The notes under the pieces were generated by a model. That model searched no databases, was not told the DNA's origin, and saw nothing but the letters and a program-made list of their open reading frames with translations. Positions 8,756 through 17,933 of a DNA stretch of 34,978 nt are shown here, piece after piece. Each line of letters opens with the position of its first letter. Within the stretch, counting starts at the first letter, position 1. The stretch is taken from contig HG799472.1 of assembly GCA_000531095.1 (NCBI GenBank), positions 184,694 through 219,671 of the forward strand. The letters are read 5' to 3'. The DNA is from Gemmata massiliana. Lineage in GTDB: Bacteria; Planctomycetota; Planctomycetia; Gemmatales; Gemmataceae. Both the position numbers and the translations under genes were made by a program.

Positions 8756-9898
8756 ATGACCACGACCGCCGGCCGGCTCGCCGACATCCGCGATAAGGTG
8801 TACTCGGGCACGCGGCTCACGTTCGACGACGGGCTATTTCTCGACCAGCACGCGGACCTGTTCGCGCTCGGCGAACTCGCGAACTTCGTGCGCGAGAAGA
8901 AGAACGGGAACGTCACCTATTACAACGTGAACCAGCACCTGAACCCGACGAACGTGTGCGTGTACCGGTGCGCGTTCTGCTCGTTCCGGGCCGATCTGAA
9001 GTCGCCCAACGGCTACGTGATGAGCGACGAGCAGATCCTTCAGCGTGCGCGCGAGGCCAGCACGCAGGGGGCCACCGAACTTCACATCGTCGGTGGGCTG
9101 CACCACTTACTGCCCTACGAGTGGTACCTGAACATCATCCGCAGCATCCACGAGGCGTACCCGGACCTGCACCTGAAGGCGTGGACCGCCGTGGAGTGGG
9201 ACTGGTTCGAGCGCATTACGAAGCGCCCCACGCGCGAACTGCTCGCAGAAATGAAGGCCGCGGGGCTCGGTTCGCTACCCGGTGGCGGGGCGGAAATTTT
9301 TCACCCGGAAGTGCGCTCGAAGCTGTGCGACTACAAGGCCGACGCGGACCAGTGGCTCCGCGTGCATAAAGAGTGGCACGAACTGGGCGGCAAGTCGAAC
9401 GCGACGATGCTCTACGGCCACATCGAGAAACCCGAGCACCGCATCGACCACATGATTCGACTGCGTGACCTACAGGACGTGACGGGCGGGTTCCAGACGT
9501 TCATTCCGCTCGCGTTCCACCCGACGAACAATCCGCTGGGTAAGGGGATTCCGAAGCCGAGCGGGATGACGGACCTGAAGGTCATGGCGGTGTCGCGGTT
9601 GATGCTGGACAACTTCCCGCACATCAAGGCTTACTGGCAGATGTTGACGGTGAAAGTCGCGCAGGTGGCCCAGAGCTACGGCGCGGACGACATCGACGGC
9701 ACCGTGGTCCACGAAACGATCTACCACGCGGCCGGGAGCGATTCGCCCCAAGAACTGACCGTGCGCGACCTGCGCCGGTTGATCGAAGAAGCGGGCCGGA
9801 CTCCGGTCGAGCGCGACACGCTTTATCACGAAGTCGTGCGCGACAAGCCGGCCGAAAAGAAGTGGGCGACTGGTCGCAAGCTCGTGCCGCTGAACTAA
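8756..9898 (+). CDS. mqnE: Aminofutalosine synthase (radical SAM), menaquinone biosynthesis
   Basis: A 380-aa radical SAM enzyme. It couples the adenosyl group of S-adenosylmethionine to 3-[(1-carboxyvinyl)oxy]benzoate to give 6-amino-6-deoxyfutalosine, the second step of the futalosine pathway to menaquinone. The iron-sulfur cluster motif CVYRCAFC gives Cys68, Cys72 and Cys75. Family signatures follow: ELHIVGGLHHLLPYEWY, then GGGAEIF and IPLAFHPTNNPLG. I chose the ATG at 8756 because of the GGAG at 8747-8750; the open frame runs 31 codons further upstream to 8663, but that extension is unlike the family and has no good ribosome binding site. None of mqnA, mqnB, mqnC or mqnD is adjacent, so the pathway is dispersed. 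Confidence 0.95.
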   Translation: MTTTAGRLADIRDKVYSGTRLTFDDGLFLDQHADLFALGELANFVREKKNGNVTYYNVNQHLNPTNVCVYRCAFCSFRADLKSPNGYVMSDEQILQRAREASTQGATELHIVGGLHHLLPYEWYLNIIRSIHEAYPDLHLKAWTAVEWDWFERITKRPTRELLAEMKAAGLGSLPGGGAEIFHPEVRSKLCDYKADADQWLRVHKEWHELGGKSNATMLYGHIEKPEHRIDHMIRLRDLQDVTGGFQTFIPLAFHPTNNPLGKGIPKPSGMTDLKVMAVSRLMLDNFPHIKAYWQMLTVKVAQVAQSYGADDIDGTVVHETIYHAAGSDSPQELTVRDLRRLIEEAGRTPVERDTLYHEVVRDKPAEKKWATGRKLVPLN

Positions 9899-9922
9899 GG
9901 ATTAGGGACAAAAGCGGCACTC

Positions 9923-9985
9923 GTAGGTCGGGCTGTGCCCGACATATGTGGCTGTGAATGTTGCGTCGGGCACAGCCCGACCTAC
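9923..9985. repeat. Long perfect inverted repeat (21-base arms)
   Basis: The arms at 9923-9943 and 9965-9985 are perfect reverse complements, beginning GTAGGTCGGGCTGTGCCC, separated by 21 bases. The structure fills the gap between the convergent stops of mqnE (9898) and the next minus-strand gene (9997). It may terminate transcription in both directions, but its length and lack of a U-tract suggest a dispersed palindromic element. Confidence 0.85.
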
Positions 9986-9996
9986 TAAGTCTCCAC

Positions 9997-10851
9997 TCAG
10001 CGGATCGGCTCGAAGTAGTAACCGTCGGATGTGGGCACGAGCCGGAAGCACGGCCCGAGCGGAACGCCGAAAAGGGCGACCGTCGGGCGGATCTCGACGC
10101 TCGGCTGTATGTCGCGAGTCGCGGTGAGTGTCAGTCGTGCTTTCACCGCGGCGCGCCCCATCAATTCCACGTCCTCGAACGCATCTGACGGGAGAAACGG
10201 GACCGTTTCGAGTAACTGGCGGTCTAGCGGCGCGTTGGGGCACGCGAGTTCGACCCAACCCGCGCGATCGCCTCGAAACTCCCCGGTAATGCTCCACGAA
10301 CCCCATTTCGTGTCTTTCACGGCGCCGGACACAACAATTCGCTCGCCGATCGGAGTGAATTTCACGTTCACGCCGCTCACTGCAAACGCCAGGCGCCCCT
10401 CCTGGCGTATCGAGAGTCGCGCCCCATCAACAACCACGGCAGGAAAGGCTTCACTTGTCCCAGGTAACGACGGGATCGGCGTGAGAACGTTCCCGTCGGT
10501 CGAAATCCGCAGCGTGAGTGCGGGGTTCTTCACGTGAAGCGTTGAAGGCGCGACGCGGCCGGTCACGAAATCGGTAGTGCCGATGTCCGTTGAAGCCGAG
10601 GGTACGTTCAGCACTTCGGCCTTCGGATCGGCCGGGTCCATGACGCGGAAGCCGAACGACGATTCGCCGTCTTGAACGCTGACCTCGGACACTTCGACCG
10701 GCATCCCGAACGCCGTACCGAGCCGGTCCGCGACCATCGCTTTTCCGCGCGTGGACGACAGGAACTTGTGGACCCCGAAGCGCGCTGCGCCCGTGATCAG
10801 AAGCGCCGCGCAGCCGACCAGCACAGCGCGGCGAACGGAAAAGAAACTCAT
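9997..10851 (-). CDS. Unknown protein with one N-terminal membrane anchor, AsmA-like in outline
   Basis: A 284-aa protein. I placed the start at 10851 (MSFFSVRRAVLVGCAALL) because GGAG lies about nine bases upstream and the open frame beyond it (to 10962) is not hydrophobic or conserved-looking. Residues about 6-24 form a single membrane segment, followed by a beta-rich extracytoplasmic region with short repeated 'V.G...V..L..' strands. The general shape (anchor, then DRLGTAFGMPVEVSEVSVQ) recalls AsmA/TamB-like proteins of the envelope, but no diagnostic motif is present and the C-terminus ends in a FRLVPTSDGYYFEPIR tail. Function unknown. Confidence 0.75.
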   Translation of the reverse strand: MSFFSVRRAVLVGCAALLITGAARFGVHKFLSSTRGKAMVADRLGTAFGMPVEVSEVSVQDGESSFGFRVMDPADPKAEVLNVPSASTDIGTTDFVTGRVAPSTLHVKNPALTLRISTDGNVLTPIPSLPGTSEAFPAVVVDGARLSIRQEGRLAFAVSGVNVKFTPIGERIVVSGAVKDTKWGSWSITGEFRGDRAGWVELACPNAPLDRQLLETVPFLPSDAFEDVELMGRAAVKARLTLTATRDIQPSVEIRPTVALFGVPLGPCFRLVPTSDGYYFEPIR

Positions 10852-11051
10852 GCCAAAAGTCTCCGCGAGAAGTGCCTTCGCGGGCGATGATTCTTCGTGC
10901 AACGGACGCGGAGAGTACGTCCACAGGTGACAATTAACGCGAACACCATGCCGATGCACCACCGGGCGCGAGTGTATAGCCCGGAGCGCGAGATAGAAAA
11001 AGTCGGATCACTGTTTGATGCGTGCAAGGTCTGCGCCAAGGACTGGTGACG

Positions 11052-11684
11052 CTAATCGCTCTCCCAAGGGCGAATCAGCAGCTTGCCTACGGCAGCTTCT
11101 TGCTCCAGCTCGCGTCGGAGGCGGGCGATCGTCGCCGGTGGGTTGAGTGTCGCCAGTTCTGCGATATTCTCTTCGGATTCGCAGAACCCGAATTCGACAC
11201 ATGTTGTACCGATCAGCAACCGTTCCCGTTCCACCCCGGTCCCGAATACTCGCTCGGCATCCAGTTCGCGCAGCGCCTCAAGGCACAGGCGGCGGAGAGG
11301 TTGCGACTCGTCGTACTCTCGGATCAGACCGGTCTGTACCGCTTGGTCGATCAGTTGGGTGACCGGGAGATCGTCGTCTTGATTGCCCCAGTACCATCCA
11401 ATCCGACTGTCCCCGGGAGCGTCCCACCGGCTCATCGCCCGCAGTGCTTCCAGCAAATCGCCCGACCGGACCTGATACCCCTTCGCAGCGTACCGCTCGG
11501 CTTGGCGGGTGAGTGACTCCTCGGACGCGGCAATTCGTATTGCGAACGTCTCGCTTACATCCACTTCAAACATGACGGCGTACAACCGTTCCGCAGGGCA
11601 CTCGCGGCGAAGTTGGTCGAGTAGAAGCCGAACTGTCCGTTTCAGTTCGGCGCGGATGCCGTCAAACAGTTCCGGCTCTTCCAT
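11052..11684 (-). CDS. DUF4303-like protein
   Basis: A 210-aa soluble protein. The start at 11684 is preferred because GGAGG lies eight bases before it; the frame extends nine codons further to 11711 without a ribosome binding site. The pattern of an N-terminal helix, then ERLYAVMFEVDVSETFAIRIAASEESL and a central DSRIGWYWGNQDDDL, resembles DUF4303 proteins, which are often found with polymorphic-toxin immunity proteins. No toxin gene is adjacent. The family call is from memory of its layout and should be treated as tentative; the coding call is firm. Confidence 0.7.
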   Translation of the reverse strand: MEEPELFDGIRAELKRTVRLLLDQLRRECPAERLYAVMFEVDVSETFAIRIAASEESLTRQAERYAAKGYQVRSGDLLEALRAMSRWDAPGDSRIGWYWGNQDDDLPVTQLIDQAVQTGLIREYDESQPLRRLCLEALRELDAERVFGTGVERERLLIGTTCVEFGFCESEENIAELATLNPPATIARLRRELEQEAAVGKLLIRPWESD

Positions 11685-11887
11685 CCGCCTTGCCTCCGGC
11701 AACCGAGCCATTGATAAGGCCAGTCAGTCCAACTCGAACTTCGGGTGACTTGACTCGGTTGCGGAACTACTCCAACTGGCCAGAATGTCCCCCAATCGAT
11801 GCAAAACGATCGGTACGTGTCTACCCATCCGCGGTAGACATTGGCCCGGATTTGTGCAGTAAAGAGCCGAAAAAGCGACAACGTATT

Positions 11888-14800
11888 CTACGCCGCGGCG
11901 CTGGTGGCGCTCTCTTCTTCGTCGGTCCAGTCTTCAAACCGCATCGGGAGGAGGCGGCTGATGCCGCTCTCCTGCATCGTCACGCCCCAGAGCCGGTCCG
12001 CCGCGGCCATCGTGCGCTTCTTGTGCGTGATGACGATGAACTGGCTGCGGTCGAGGAACTCGCGGAGCACCCCCGCGAGCCGCTGGGTGTTTCGCTTCGT
12101 CGAGTGCCGCGTCCACTTCGTCGAGGATGCAGAACGGCGACGGCTTGTTGCGGAAGATCGCGAGCAACAGGGCTACCGCGGTCAGCGTTTTCTCGCCGCC
12201 GGAGAGCAGCGACAGCGACCGCAGTTCTTTGCCCGGCGGCCGCGCCGTGATCTCGATACCCGACTCTAGCACATCGGATTCGTCTTCGAGGACAATGTCG
12301 GCCTGTCCGCCGCCAAATAGTTTGCGGAACAGCTCCTGGAAGTACCCGCGGACGGCCGTGAGTGTGTCCGTGAACAGGCTGCGGCTGTTGCCGTTGATCT
12401 CGTCCATGATCTGCTGAAGCGTTTGTCGGCTCGCGTTCAGATCGTCGTGCTGGGCTTGCAGCGAGTTGAACTCCCCCTCCACGCGCGTCAGTTCTTCGAG
12501 CGCCTCCATGTTCACGCTGCCGAGCCGCGCGAGCTTGCGCTTCAGTTCGTCGATTTCCTGCTGTGCGTTGAGGAGATCGGGCGCCGGGGCTTCTGCCCCC
12601 TCCTCGCTCGGTGCGGCACTCGGATCGGGCGCCTGTTCGTGCGACTCGTCCGTGATCTGTTGCAGTTCGACCCCGTAATCTTCGCGAATCCGCAGGGCCA
12701 CGGCGTCGCGTCGGGCACTGAGATCGTGAACGGCGAGTTCGCGTGTGTGCGCCGCGGACTGCTTCTCCTGCCACCCGTGCCGGAGTTCGTGGAGTCGGTC
12801 CCGGACTCGTTCGCGTGCGGTGCGGTCAGTCGCGGTCTTCTCACCGAGTTCGGCGACGAGGCGCTCGCGCGATTCCTTTTCGCGGTACGCTTCCGCTTGC
12901 CCCGACGACGCGCGAAGTGCGGAGAGCGTACAGTCCGCGAGCCGGCCGCGTGCGTTGCGGTCCGCGGCGCTAAGGTCGACCGCTTCGATCTTCCGCTTCC
13001 GGAGGTCGGCTTCGATTTGCGCGAGGCGCTCACGCACGCGCTCACGGTCCGCAGCGGCGCGACTCAGCGCTACCTGTGCGGCGGTGTGATCCTGTTCGCG
13101 GGCGCTGCGTTCCTGGGCACCTGCGGCGAGCGCCTGTTTCACCTCCGCGAGTCGCGCCGTGAGTTGGGCGGCCGCGAGTTCGGCTTCCTCGGCCGCCATT
13201 CGCGCCGCGGTCCACGCGGCTTCGCCCTCTTGCACCTGCTGTTCGAGCAGACGGGACTCGCCGCGGTTGAGGTCGATTTCGGCGTCCAGGTTTTCGACCT
13301 GCTGCCGCTGGCGCGCGATGCGCTGGAGCAGGTCGCCGGCTTCGTCGGAGAGGAGCGAGATTTCCGCTTCGACGGCCTCGATCACGCCCTCGGCGGACTC
13401 GGCTTGGCGCCGGAGGTCCGCGAGTTCGATTTCGGTGTCAGTAATCAGTTCCGACGTGGCGCGGAACTGCTCGCGCAATTCGCGCAACTCGCTCTTACGC
13501 GACACCAGACCGCTTTCCGCCTTGAGCGGGCCGATGGTGAGCGTGCCGTCCGGTTCGAGCAACTCGCCGGTGCGCGTGATGATGCGGTGCGCGGGGTGAA
13601 CCGCGGCCAGCCACCGTGCGTCCGAGAGCGTGTCCGCGAGCAGCACGCGCCCGAGCAACTGTGTGGGGAGCGCGGCGCAATTCGGGTGATCGCACGAGAC
13701 GAAGTCGGCGAGCGAGGAACCACTGGTTTTAAGCCCCTCTCCGTTTAGGGGAGGGGTTGGGGAGGGGTTGAAGGCAGAACCTACCCAACCCCCCCTCCGT
13801 TTAGGGGAGGGGTTGGGGAGGGGTTGAAGGCAGAACCTAACCCCCAACCCCTTCCCTAAGAAGGAAGGGGGAGAAAGATCTGAGCCAAATTCCTGCTCCC
13901 CCTTCCCTTCGAGGGAGGGGGCTGGGGGGAGGTTCCCCCAGTGGCACGAACCCCACGCGCCCGGTCACGTCGCCCACGGCCGCGGCGACCGCGTCCACGA
14001 CTTCCGGCGAGCGGACGACGAAGCGCTGGGCGGTGTCGCCGAGCGCGAGTTCGACGAGCGGCGCGACCTCACGCGGCACCGTCAGCAGGTCGGCCACCAG
14101 TCCGATGACCAGCGCGGATGAGGGGTGAAGGACCGCACCCGGATCGGTCGGTTCCTCGCCCTTGATCCGTTGCAACACTTGCTGAACGCCCGTGCCCAAG
14201 CCCTCGAACGAGCGCTCCAGCCCTTCGAGCACGTCGATGCGCCCGCGCAAGTCGCCCTGGCGCACGCGAAAACCTTCGAGCCGCGTCTGGACGTCGGCGA
14301 GTTGGTCGGCGAGTTCGTCGCGGTTCGCGGTCTGTTCGTCGAGCTGCTCGTTCGCGGCGTTGAGGCGCGCTTGCACGTCCGCGTCGGCCTGGGACAGCCC
14401 GTCGAGGGCATGTGCGAGGGTCGCGCGCTGGGCGGACTTATGCTCGCGGTCGGCGAGCTTGCGCGTGTACTCTTTCTGCAACCGGGTGACTTGCGCGAGC
14501 GTGGCCTCGGCGGTGGACTTGCTGGACGCGGACTCGCGCACCAACTCCATCTGCTGGAGCAGTGCTTCTGATTGCTCGCGATCCAGTTCCGCGAGCTGAG
14601 CGACGGTCGCGGTGAGTGCCGCGCTCACTTCGTCTGCGTGCAACTTCTCTTCGGCCAGGCGCGATTCGGCGGTCGCGCCCTCGATTGTGGCGCGGGCCGC
14701 GTCCGCTTCGATTACCTTCAGCCGGTAACCGAGGTCCGCGCGCTGGCGCCCGACTTTCAGCAGTTCCGCTTCGAGGGTCTGCTCGGTGGCGCGCTCGTGT

Positions 14801-15711
14801 TTGAGTGTTCCCTCGAAGCCGGTGATCTGCTGGCGCGCGTCGGACAACTTCGCTTCGTGGTGCCGCAGCGCTTCCTCGCCCCGCGAAACCGACCAGTCGA
14901 GTTCCTTGGCCCGTTGTTCGAGCTGTTCGGCCTCGGTCGTTGCGCCGGACACTTCGACCTTGAGCGATGCGAGCGATTCTTGCTCAGCCACTAGCGCGAT
15001 TGTGAGCGCGCGGAACTCGCGCGTGCTCAACCCCACGCGCAGTTCGCGCAGGCGGTCCGAGTGCTCCTTGTACTTTTGCGCTTTCGCCGCCTGCATGCGC
15101 AGCGTGCGGAGTTGGCCGTCTAGGGTGTCGAGTCGGTCCTTCGACCGCGTCAGGTTCAACTCGACGGACGCGAGCTTGCGAAGCGTTTCGTTTTTTCGCG
15201 CTTTGAACCGGCTGATGCCGGCGGCCTCGTCGAAGATCTCGCGCCGGTCCTTCGTCGAGGCCTGGAGCAACTCGTCGACGCGGCCCTGCGCGATGATCGT
15301 GTAGCCACCCGAGCCGGCGCCACTACCGAGGAGGATGTCCTTGATGTCCTTCAGGCGCGACATCTGGCCGTTAATCAGGTACTCGCCGGTACCGTCGCGG
15401 TAGACGCGCCGCGTGAGTTGTACTTCGTCCGCGTCGACGGAGAGCAATCGGCGCGCGTTATCGAACGCGACCGTCACTTCCGCCATGCCGAGGCTCTTGC
15501 GCGAGCTGGAGCCGTTGAAGATCACGTCGGCCATTTCGCCGCCGCGCAGACTCTTCGCGGACTGTTCGCCCAAGATCCACCGGACCGCGTCGACGACGTT
15601 GCTCTTGCCGGACCCGTTCGGCCCGACCACACCCGTGACTCCGGGTGCGAAATCGAACCGCGTCTTGTCCGCGAAGGACTTGAAGCCAACGAGTTCCAGT
15701 CTTTTGAGCAT
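11888..15711 (-). pseudogene. smc: Chromosome segregation protein SMC, interrupted by a repeat and a one-base insertion
   Basis: SMC is the ATPase core of bacterial condensin. The gene starts at 15711 (MLKRLELVGFKSFADKTRFD) with Walker A GPNGSGKS at residues 30-37 and a long coiled coil. In the hinge, after GRVGFVPLGE near residue 592, a poly(G/C) repeat of about 210 bases (13725-13935) is inserted. The first frame stops within it at 13837. Hinge sequence resumes in another frame as GSSLADFVSCDHPNCAALPT, continues through the second coiled coil, the signature SLLSGGEKTLTAVALLLA and Walker B FCILDEVDAALDEA. At 12090-12092 (TTT on the plus strand) one extra base then shifts the frame; the expected C-terminus (LREFLDRSQFIVITHKKRT ...) continues in a third frame to 11888. 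All SMC parts are present, so either the gene is recently damaged or the sequence has indels. Confidence 0.9.
13725..13935. repeat. Composite poly(G/C) stem-loop repeat inserted in the smc hinge
   Basis: On the plus strand it begins GGTTTTAAGCCCCTCTCCG. It contains two perfect 45-base direct copies (13739-13783 and 13795-13839), then the hairpin ccccttccctaagaaggaag (13848-13870) and a second hairpin near 13894-13920. The same two modules occur at 23545-23670 and 27554-27655. The element is stop-free from 13935 down to 13840 in the upstream smc frame and throughout in the downstream frame. Confidence 0.85.
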
Positions 15712-15717
15712 TGCAAG

Positions 15718-15932
15718 CCGGAAGAGAGCAAGGGACAGGGCGTTAGAAAACAGAGATCAGAAGCCAGAGGTCAGGAAACAGGAGACAGGGAATAAAAATA
15801 AACAACAGGGGCCAAAGAGCAGAAGTCAGAAGGGCGGAATCGAAGGAGCGGTGCCCCGTTCGGATTCGGTCTTCGGCCTTCCGCTCTCTGACCCTGTTCT
15901 CTGTTCTCTGTCTTCTGTCTTCTGACCTCTGA
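15718..15932. repeat. Purine-rich / pyrimidine-rich low-complexity inverted region
   Basis: Between smc and the next gene, the left half (about 15745-15835) is built from CAGAGATCAGAAGCCAGAGG-like purine words. The right half (about 15885-15932) is built from the complementary CTCTGTTCTCTGTCTTCTG words, so the two could pair imperfectly. No gene or promoter is evident. This word type also recurs in other bacterial intergenic DNA, in my recollection. Confidence 0.6.
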
Positions 15933-15935
15933 GTG

Positions 15936-17933
15936 TTACTGTCCGCCGGCGGGGACGACGGCCGGGTCGAGCATCGGGGCGTCGGAGGCGCGCTTCGGCC
16001 CGAATAGGCGGCCCGGGTCGCGGTTGAGCGGCTGCTTCGGGAGGAGCGCGCCGGCCGGGGCGATGAGCGGGTCCGACACGGTCGGCACTTCAAAGCCGTT
16101 CGCGTCGACCGTCGGGCGCACCGTACCGACCTTCGCCACTTCCGCGTTCACCTTCGACAGCGTCGGGTCGGTCTTGGCGAACCCGCAGAGCTGCTGGATG
16201 CTCATCTCGCGCGGGACCGCGTCGGTGACGAGCGGCGCGGAGAGTACCTCCGTGCGCGAGGCCCGGCGGACCAGTTCGAGGGCCTCGGAGTACCCGCCCC
16301 CGAGGGTCGCCAGTGCGGTGAGCAGGCTGCCGAGTTCCGCGGCGCAGGCGACCTCTTTGACTTCCGGCTCCCCGCCCTTGGGGCGCACGACCCGCGTCAC
16401 CTTCGCGATACCGTCTTCGCCCGGAACCGACACGGTGAACTCGGTGCCCAGCGGCATCGGCGGGACCGGCCCGCGGAGCTTCACGTTGTCTCCGAATACC
16501 AGGATCTCGCTGCGCCCGCTCCCGGGCAGGTGAACCGCGGACGTCCCGTGCCCGGAGGAGATCCGGTGCAGGTAGTACGACCGGTTCATCAGTTTGCCGC
16601 CGAGGGCCGGGTGCCGCTCGTCCGCGAGCCGCAGGGCGATGAACGCCCCCTGTCGCAGCTCGGCGTCGGCGCTGGAGAGCATCTCCACGAGCCGGTCAGA
16701 GGACGAGGCGTCGCTCACGGACGCGAGGGCCTTGAGGCACTGCGCACGAAGGGCCGGGTGGTCTTCCGCGAGCCGGGCGAGTTCGGCCGCGCCGTCCGTT
16801 TGCCCCAAGTACGCGAGTGCCTCGGCCGCCGCGAACCGCACCCACGGCGAGGCGCTCTCCAGGCCGATCTTCAGGCTCCGCCGGCTGTCGCCGCCGAGCG
16901 CTTCGAGCTTCACGGCGGCGGTGAGTGCGGTCGAGGGGTCCATCAGCTCGTCTTCGAGCTTCTGCCGGTACGCGCCCCCCGCGCGGACCGGGTCGTAGGG
17001 CACCTGGCGCGCGACGAGCAGGAACCGGTAGTGGTTGTGCCGGTACTCGGTGGGCACGTTCAGCAGAATGAGTTCGCGGTTCTTGGCGTCGGCGACCTTC
17101 AGGTTCGGGTCCGAGGTCGTGTGGAACGTGCTGTTGAGGCGCTCGGCGATCGCGGCCCCGATCCGCGGGTTCTGGTCGTTCGGGTTGAGGAGCAGGTAGT
17201 ACGGCCGGTTCATGGAGACGCGGGCACCGCCCGAGACGAACCCGGCGCGGTACAGCGGGCGCCCGTCGGCGTCGGTGTCTGCCTTTTCGGTCTTACCGTC
17301 CTCAATGAAATTCCCCGCCACGAGCGGCCCTTCCGCCTTGGCCCACGTGTTACCCAGCAGCAGGCGCCCGCCCGGGCCGCTCGCGTTCCCGGCGTGGACC
17401 TGCGAGCTCACGTTCGCGGTCGTGTCCGACGTGAGCAGTTCCACCGGGTACAGTTCGCCGCCCTGGAGACTCGTCGTCCGGCTGTCGCTCGGGAGCGTCA
17501 CCTGGACGTCGACCAGTTCGCCCTTCCGCGCGCCCGGCGGGATGAGCGCGCTCACGATGACCAGTGACGTGGTGCGCGTGGGGGAGTCGAGCAGTTGCTT
17601 GACGTTGAGCGTCTGGTCGCGGCGCTTCCGCAAGTTGTCTTCGAGCATGGTGCGCCAGACGCCGGGCGACGCGCTGCTACCGGTCCCGGGCAGGTTGAAG
17701 ACCAGCCCGACGCCGCTCACTTCGAGCGACTCGGTGTTACCCACGGTCGTCTTCGACCCGACGGTGGGGACCGAGTCCGGGTCGGACGGGTCCTCACCGA
17801 TCTGCGACCGGGTCTGCACCTTCTTGGATTCGGTGGTCTTGCACCCGACCATGCCCGCGACGCCGACCGCGGCCGACCACGCGAGGAAGTTGCGCCGACT
17901 GATCCCCGCCGCGAGTTTCCACGCCCGGTTCAT
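15936..17933 (-). CDS. Tat-lipoprotein with FlgI (P-ring)-like domain and HEAT repeats
   Basis: A 665-aa exported protein. The start at 17933 has AAGGA upstream; the frame extends 23 codons further to 18002 without support. Residues 12-31 are a twin-arginine signal ending in a lipobox (SRRNFLAWSAAVGVAGMVGC, Cys31), so the mature protein should be lipid-anchored. Residues about 70-330 follow the flagellar P-ring protein FlgI: GVGLVFNLPGTG, then VIVSALIPPGARKGELVDVQ, TTSLQGGELYPVEL, and YLLLNPNDQNPRIGAAIAERLN in the order seen in FlgI. Residues about 345-460 are HEAT-like helical repeats (SASPWVRFAAAEALAYLGQ). A Pro-rich tail follows. No flagellar gene is adjacent and canonical FlgI has a Sec signal and no HEAT repeats, so this is more likely a repurposed ring-forming envelope protein. 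Confidence 0.85.
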   Translation of the reverse strand: MNRAWKLAAGISRRNFLAWSAAVGVAGMVGCKTTESKKVQTRSQIGEDPSDPDSVPTVGSKTTVGNTESLEVSGVGLVFNLPGTGSSASPGVWRTMLEDNLRKRRDQTLNVKQLLDSPTRTTSLVIVSALIPPGARKGELVDVQVTLPSDSRTTSLQGGELYPVELLTSDTTANVSSQVHAGNASGPGGRLLLGNTWAKAEGPLVAGNFIEDGKTEKADTDADGRPLYRAGFVSGGARVSMNRPYYLLLNPNDQNPRIGAAIAERLNSTFHTTSDPNLKVADAKNRELILLNVPTEYRHNHYRFLLVARQVPYDPVRAGGAYRQKLEDELMDPSTALTAAVKLEALGGDSRRSLKIGLESASPWVRFAAAEALAYLGQTDGAAELARLAEDHPALRAQCLKALASVSDASSSDRLVEMLSSADAELRQGAFIALRLADERHPALGGKLMNRSYYLHRISSGHGTSAVHLPGSGRSEILVFGDNVKLRGPVPPMPLGTEFTVSVPGEDGIAKVTRVVRPKGGEPEVKEVACAAELGSLLTALATLGGGYSEALELVRRASRTEVLSAPLVTDAVPREMSIQQLCGFAKTDPTLSKVNAEVAKVGTVRPTVDANGFEVPTVSDPLIAPAGALLPKQPLNRDPGRLFGPKRASDAPMLDPAVVPAGGQ

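Noticed and set aside
12423..13748. 441-aa plus-strand frame opposite smc
   Set aside because: Mirror of the smc coiled-coil coding sequence; Arg/Leu/Glu periodicity is antisense to SMC heptads.
13739..13839. The two 45-base direct copies as a CRISPR array
   Set aside because: Only two units, an 11-base gap rather than a spacer, no cas gene, and the unit belongs to a dispersed repeat.
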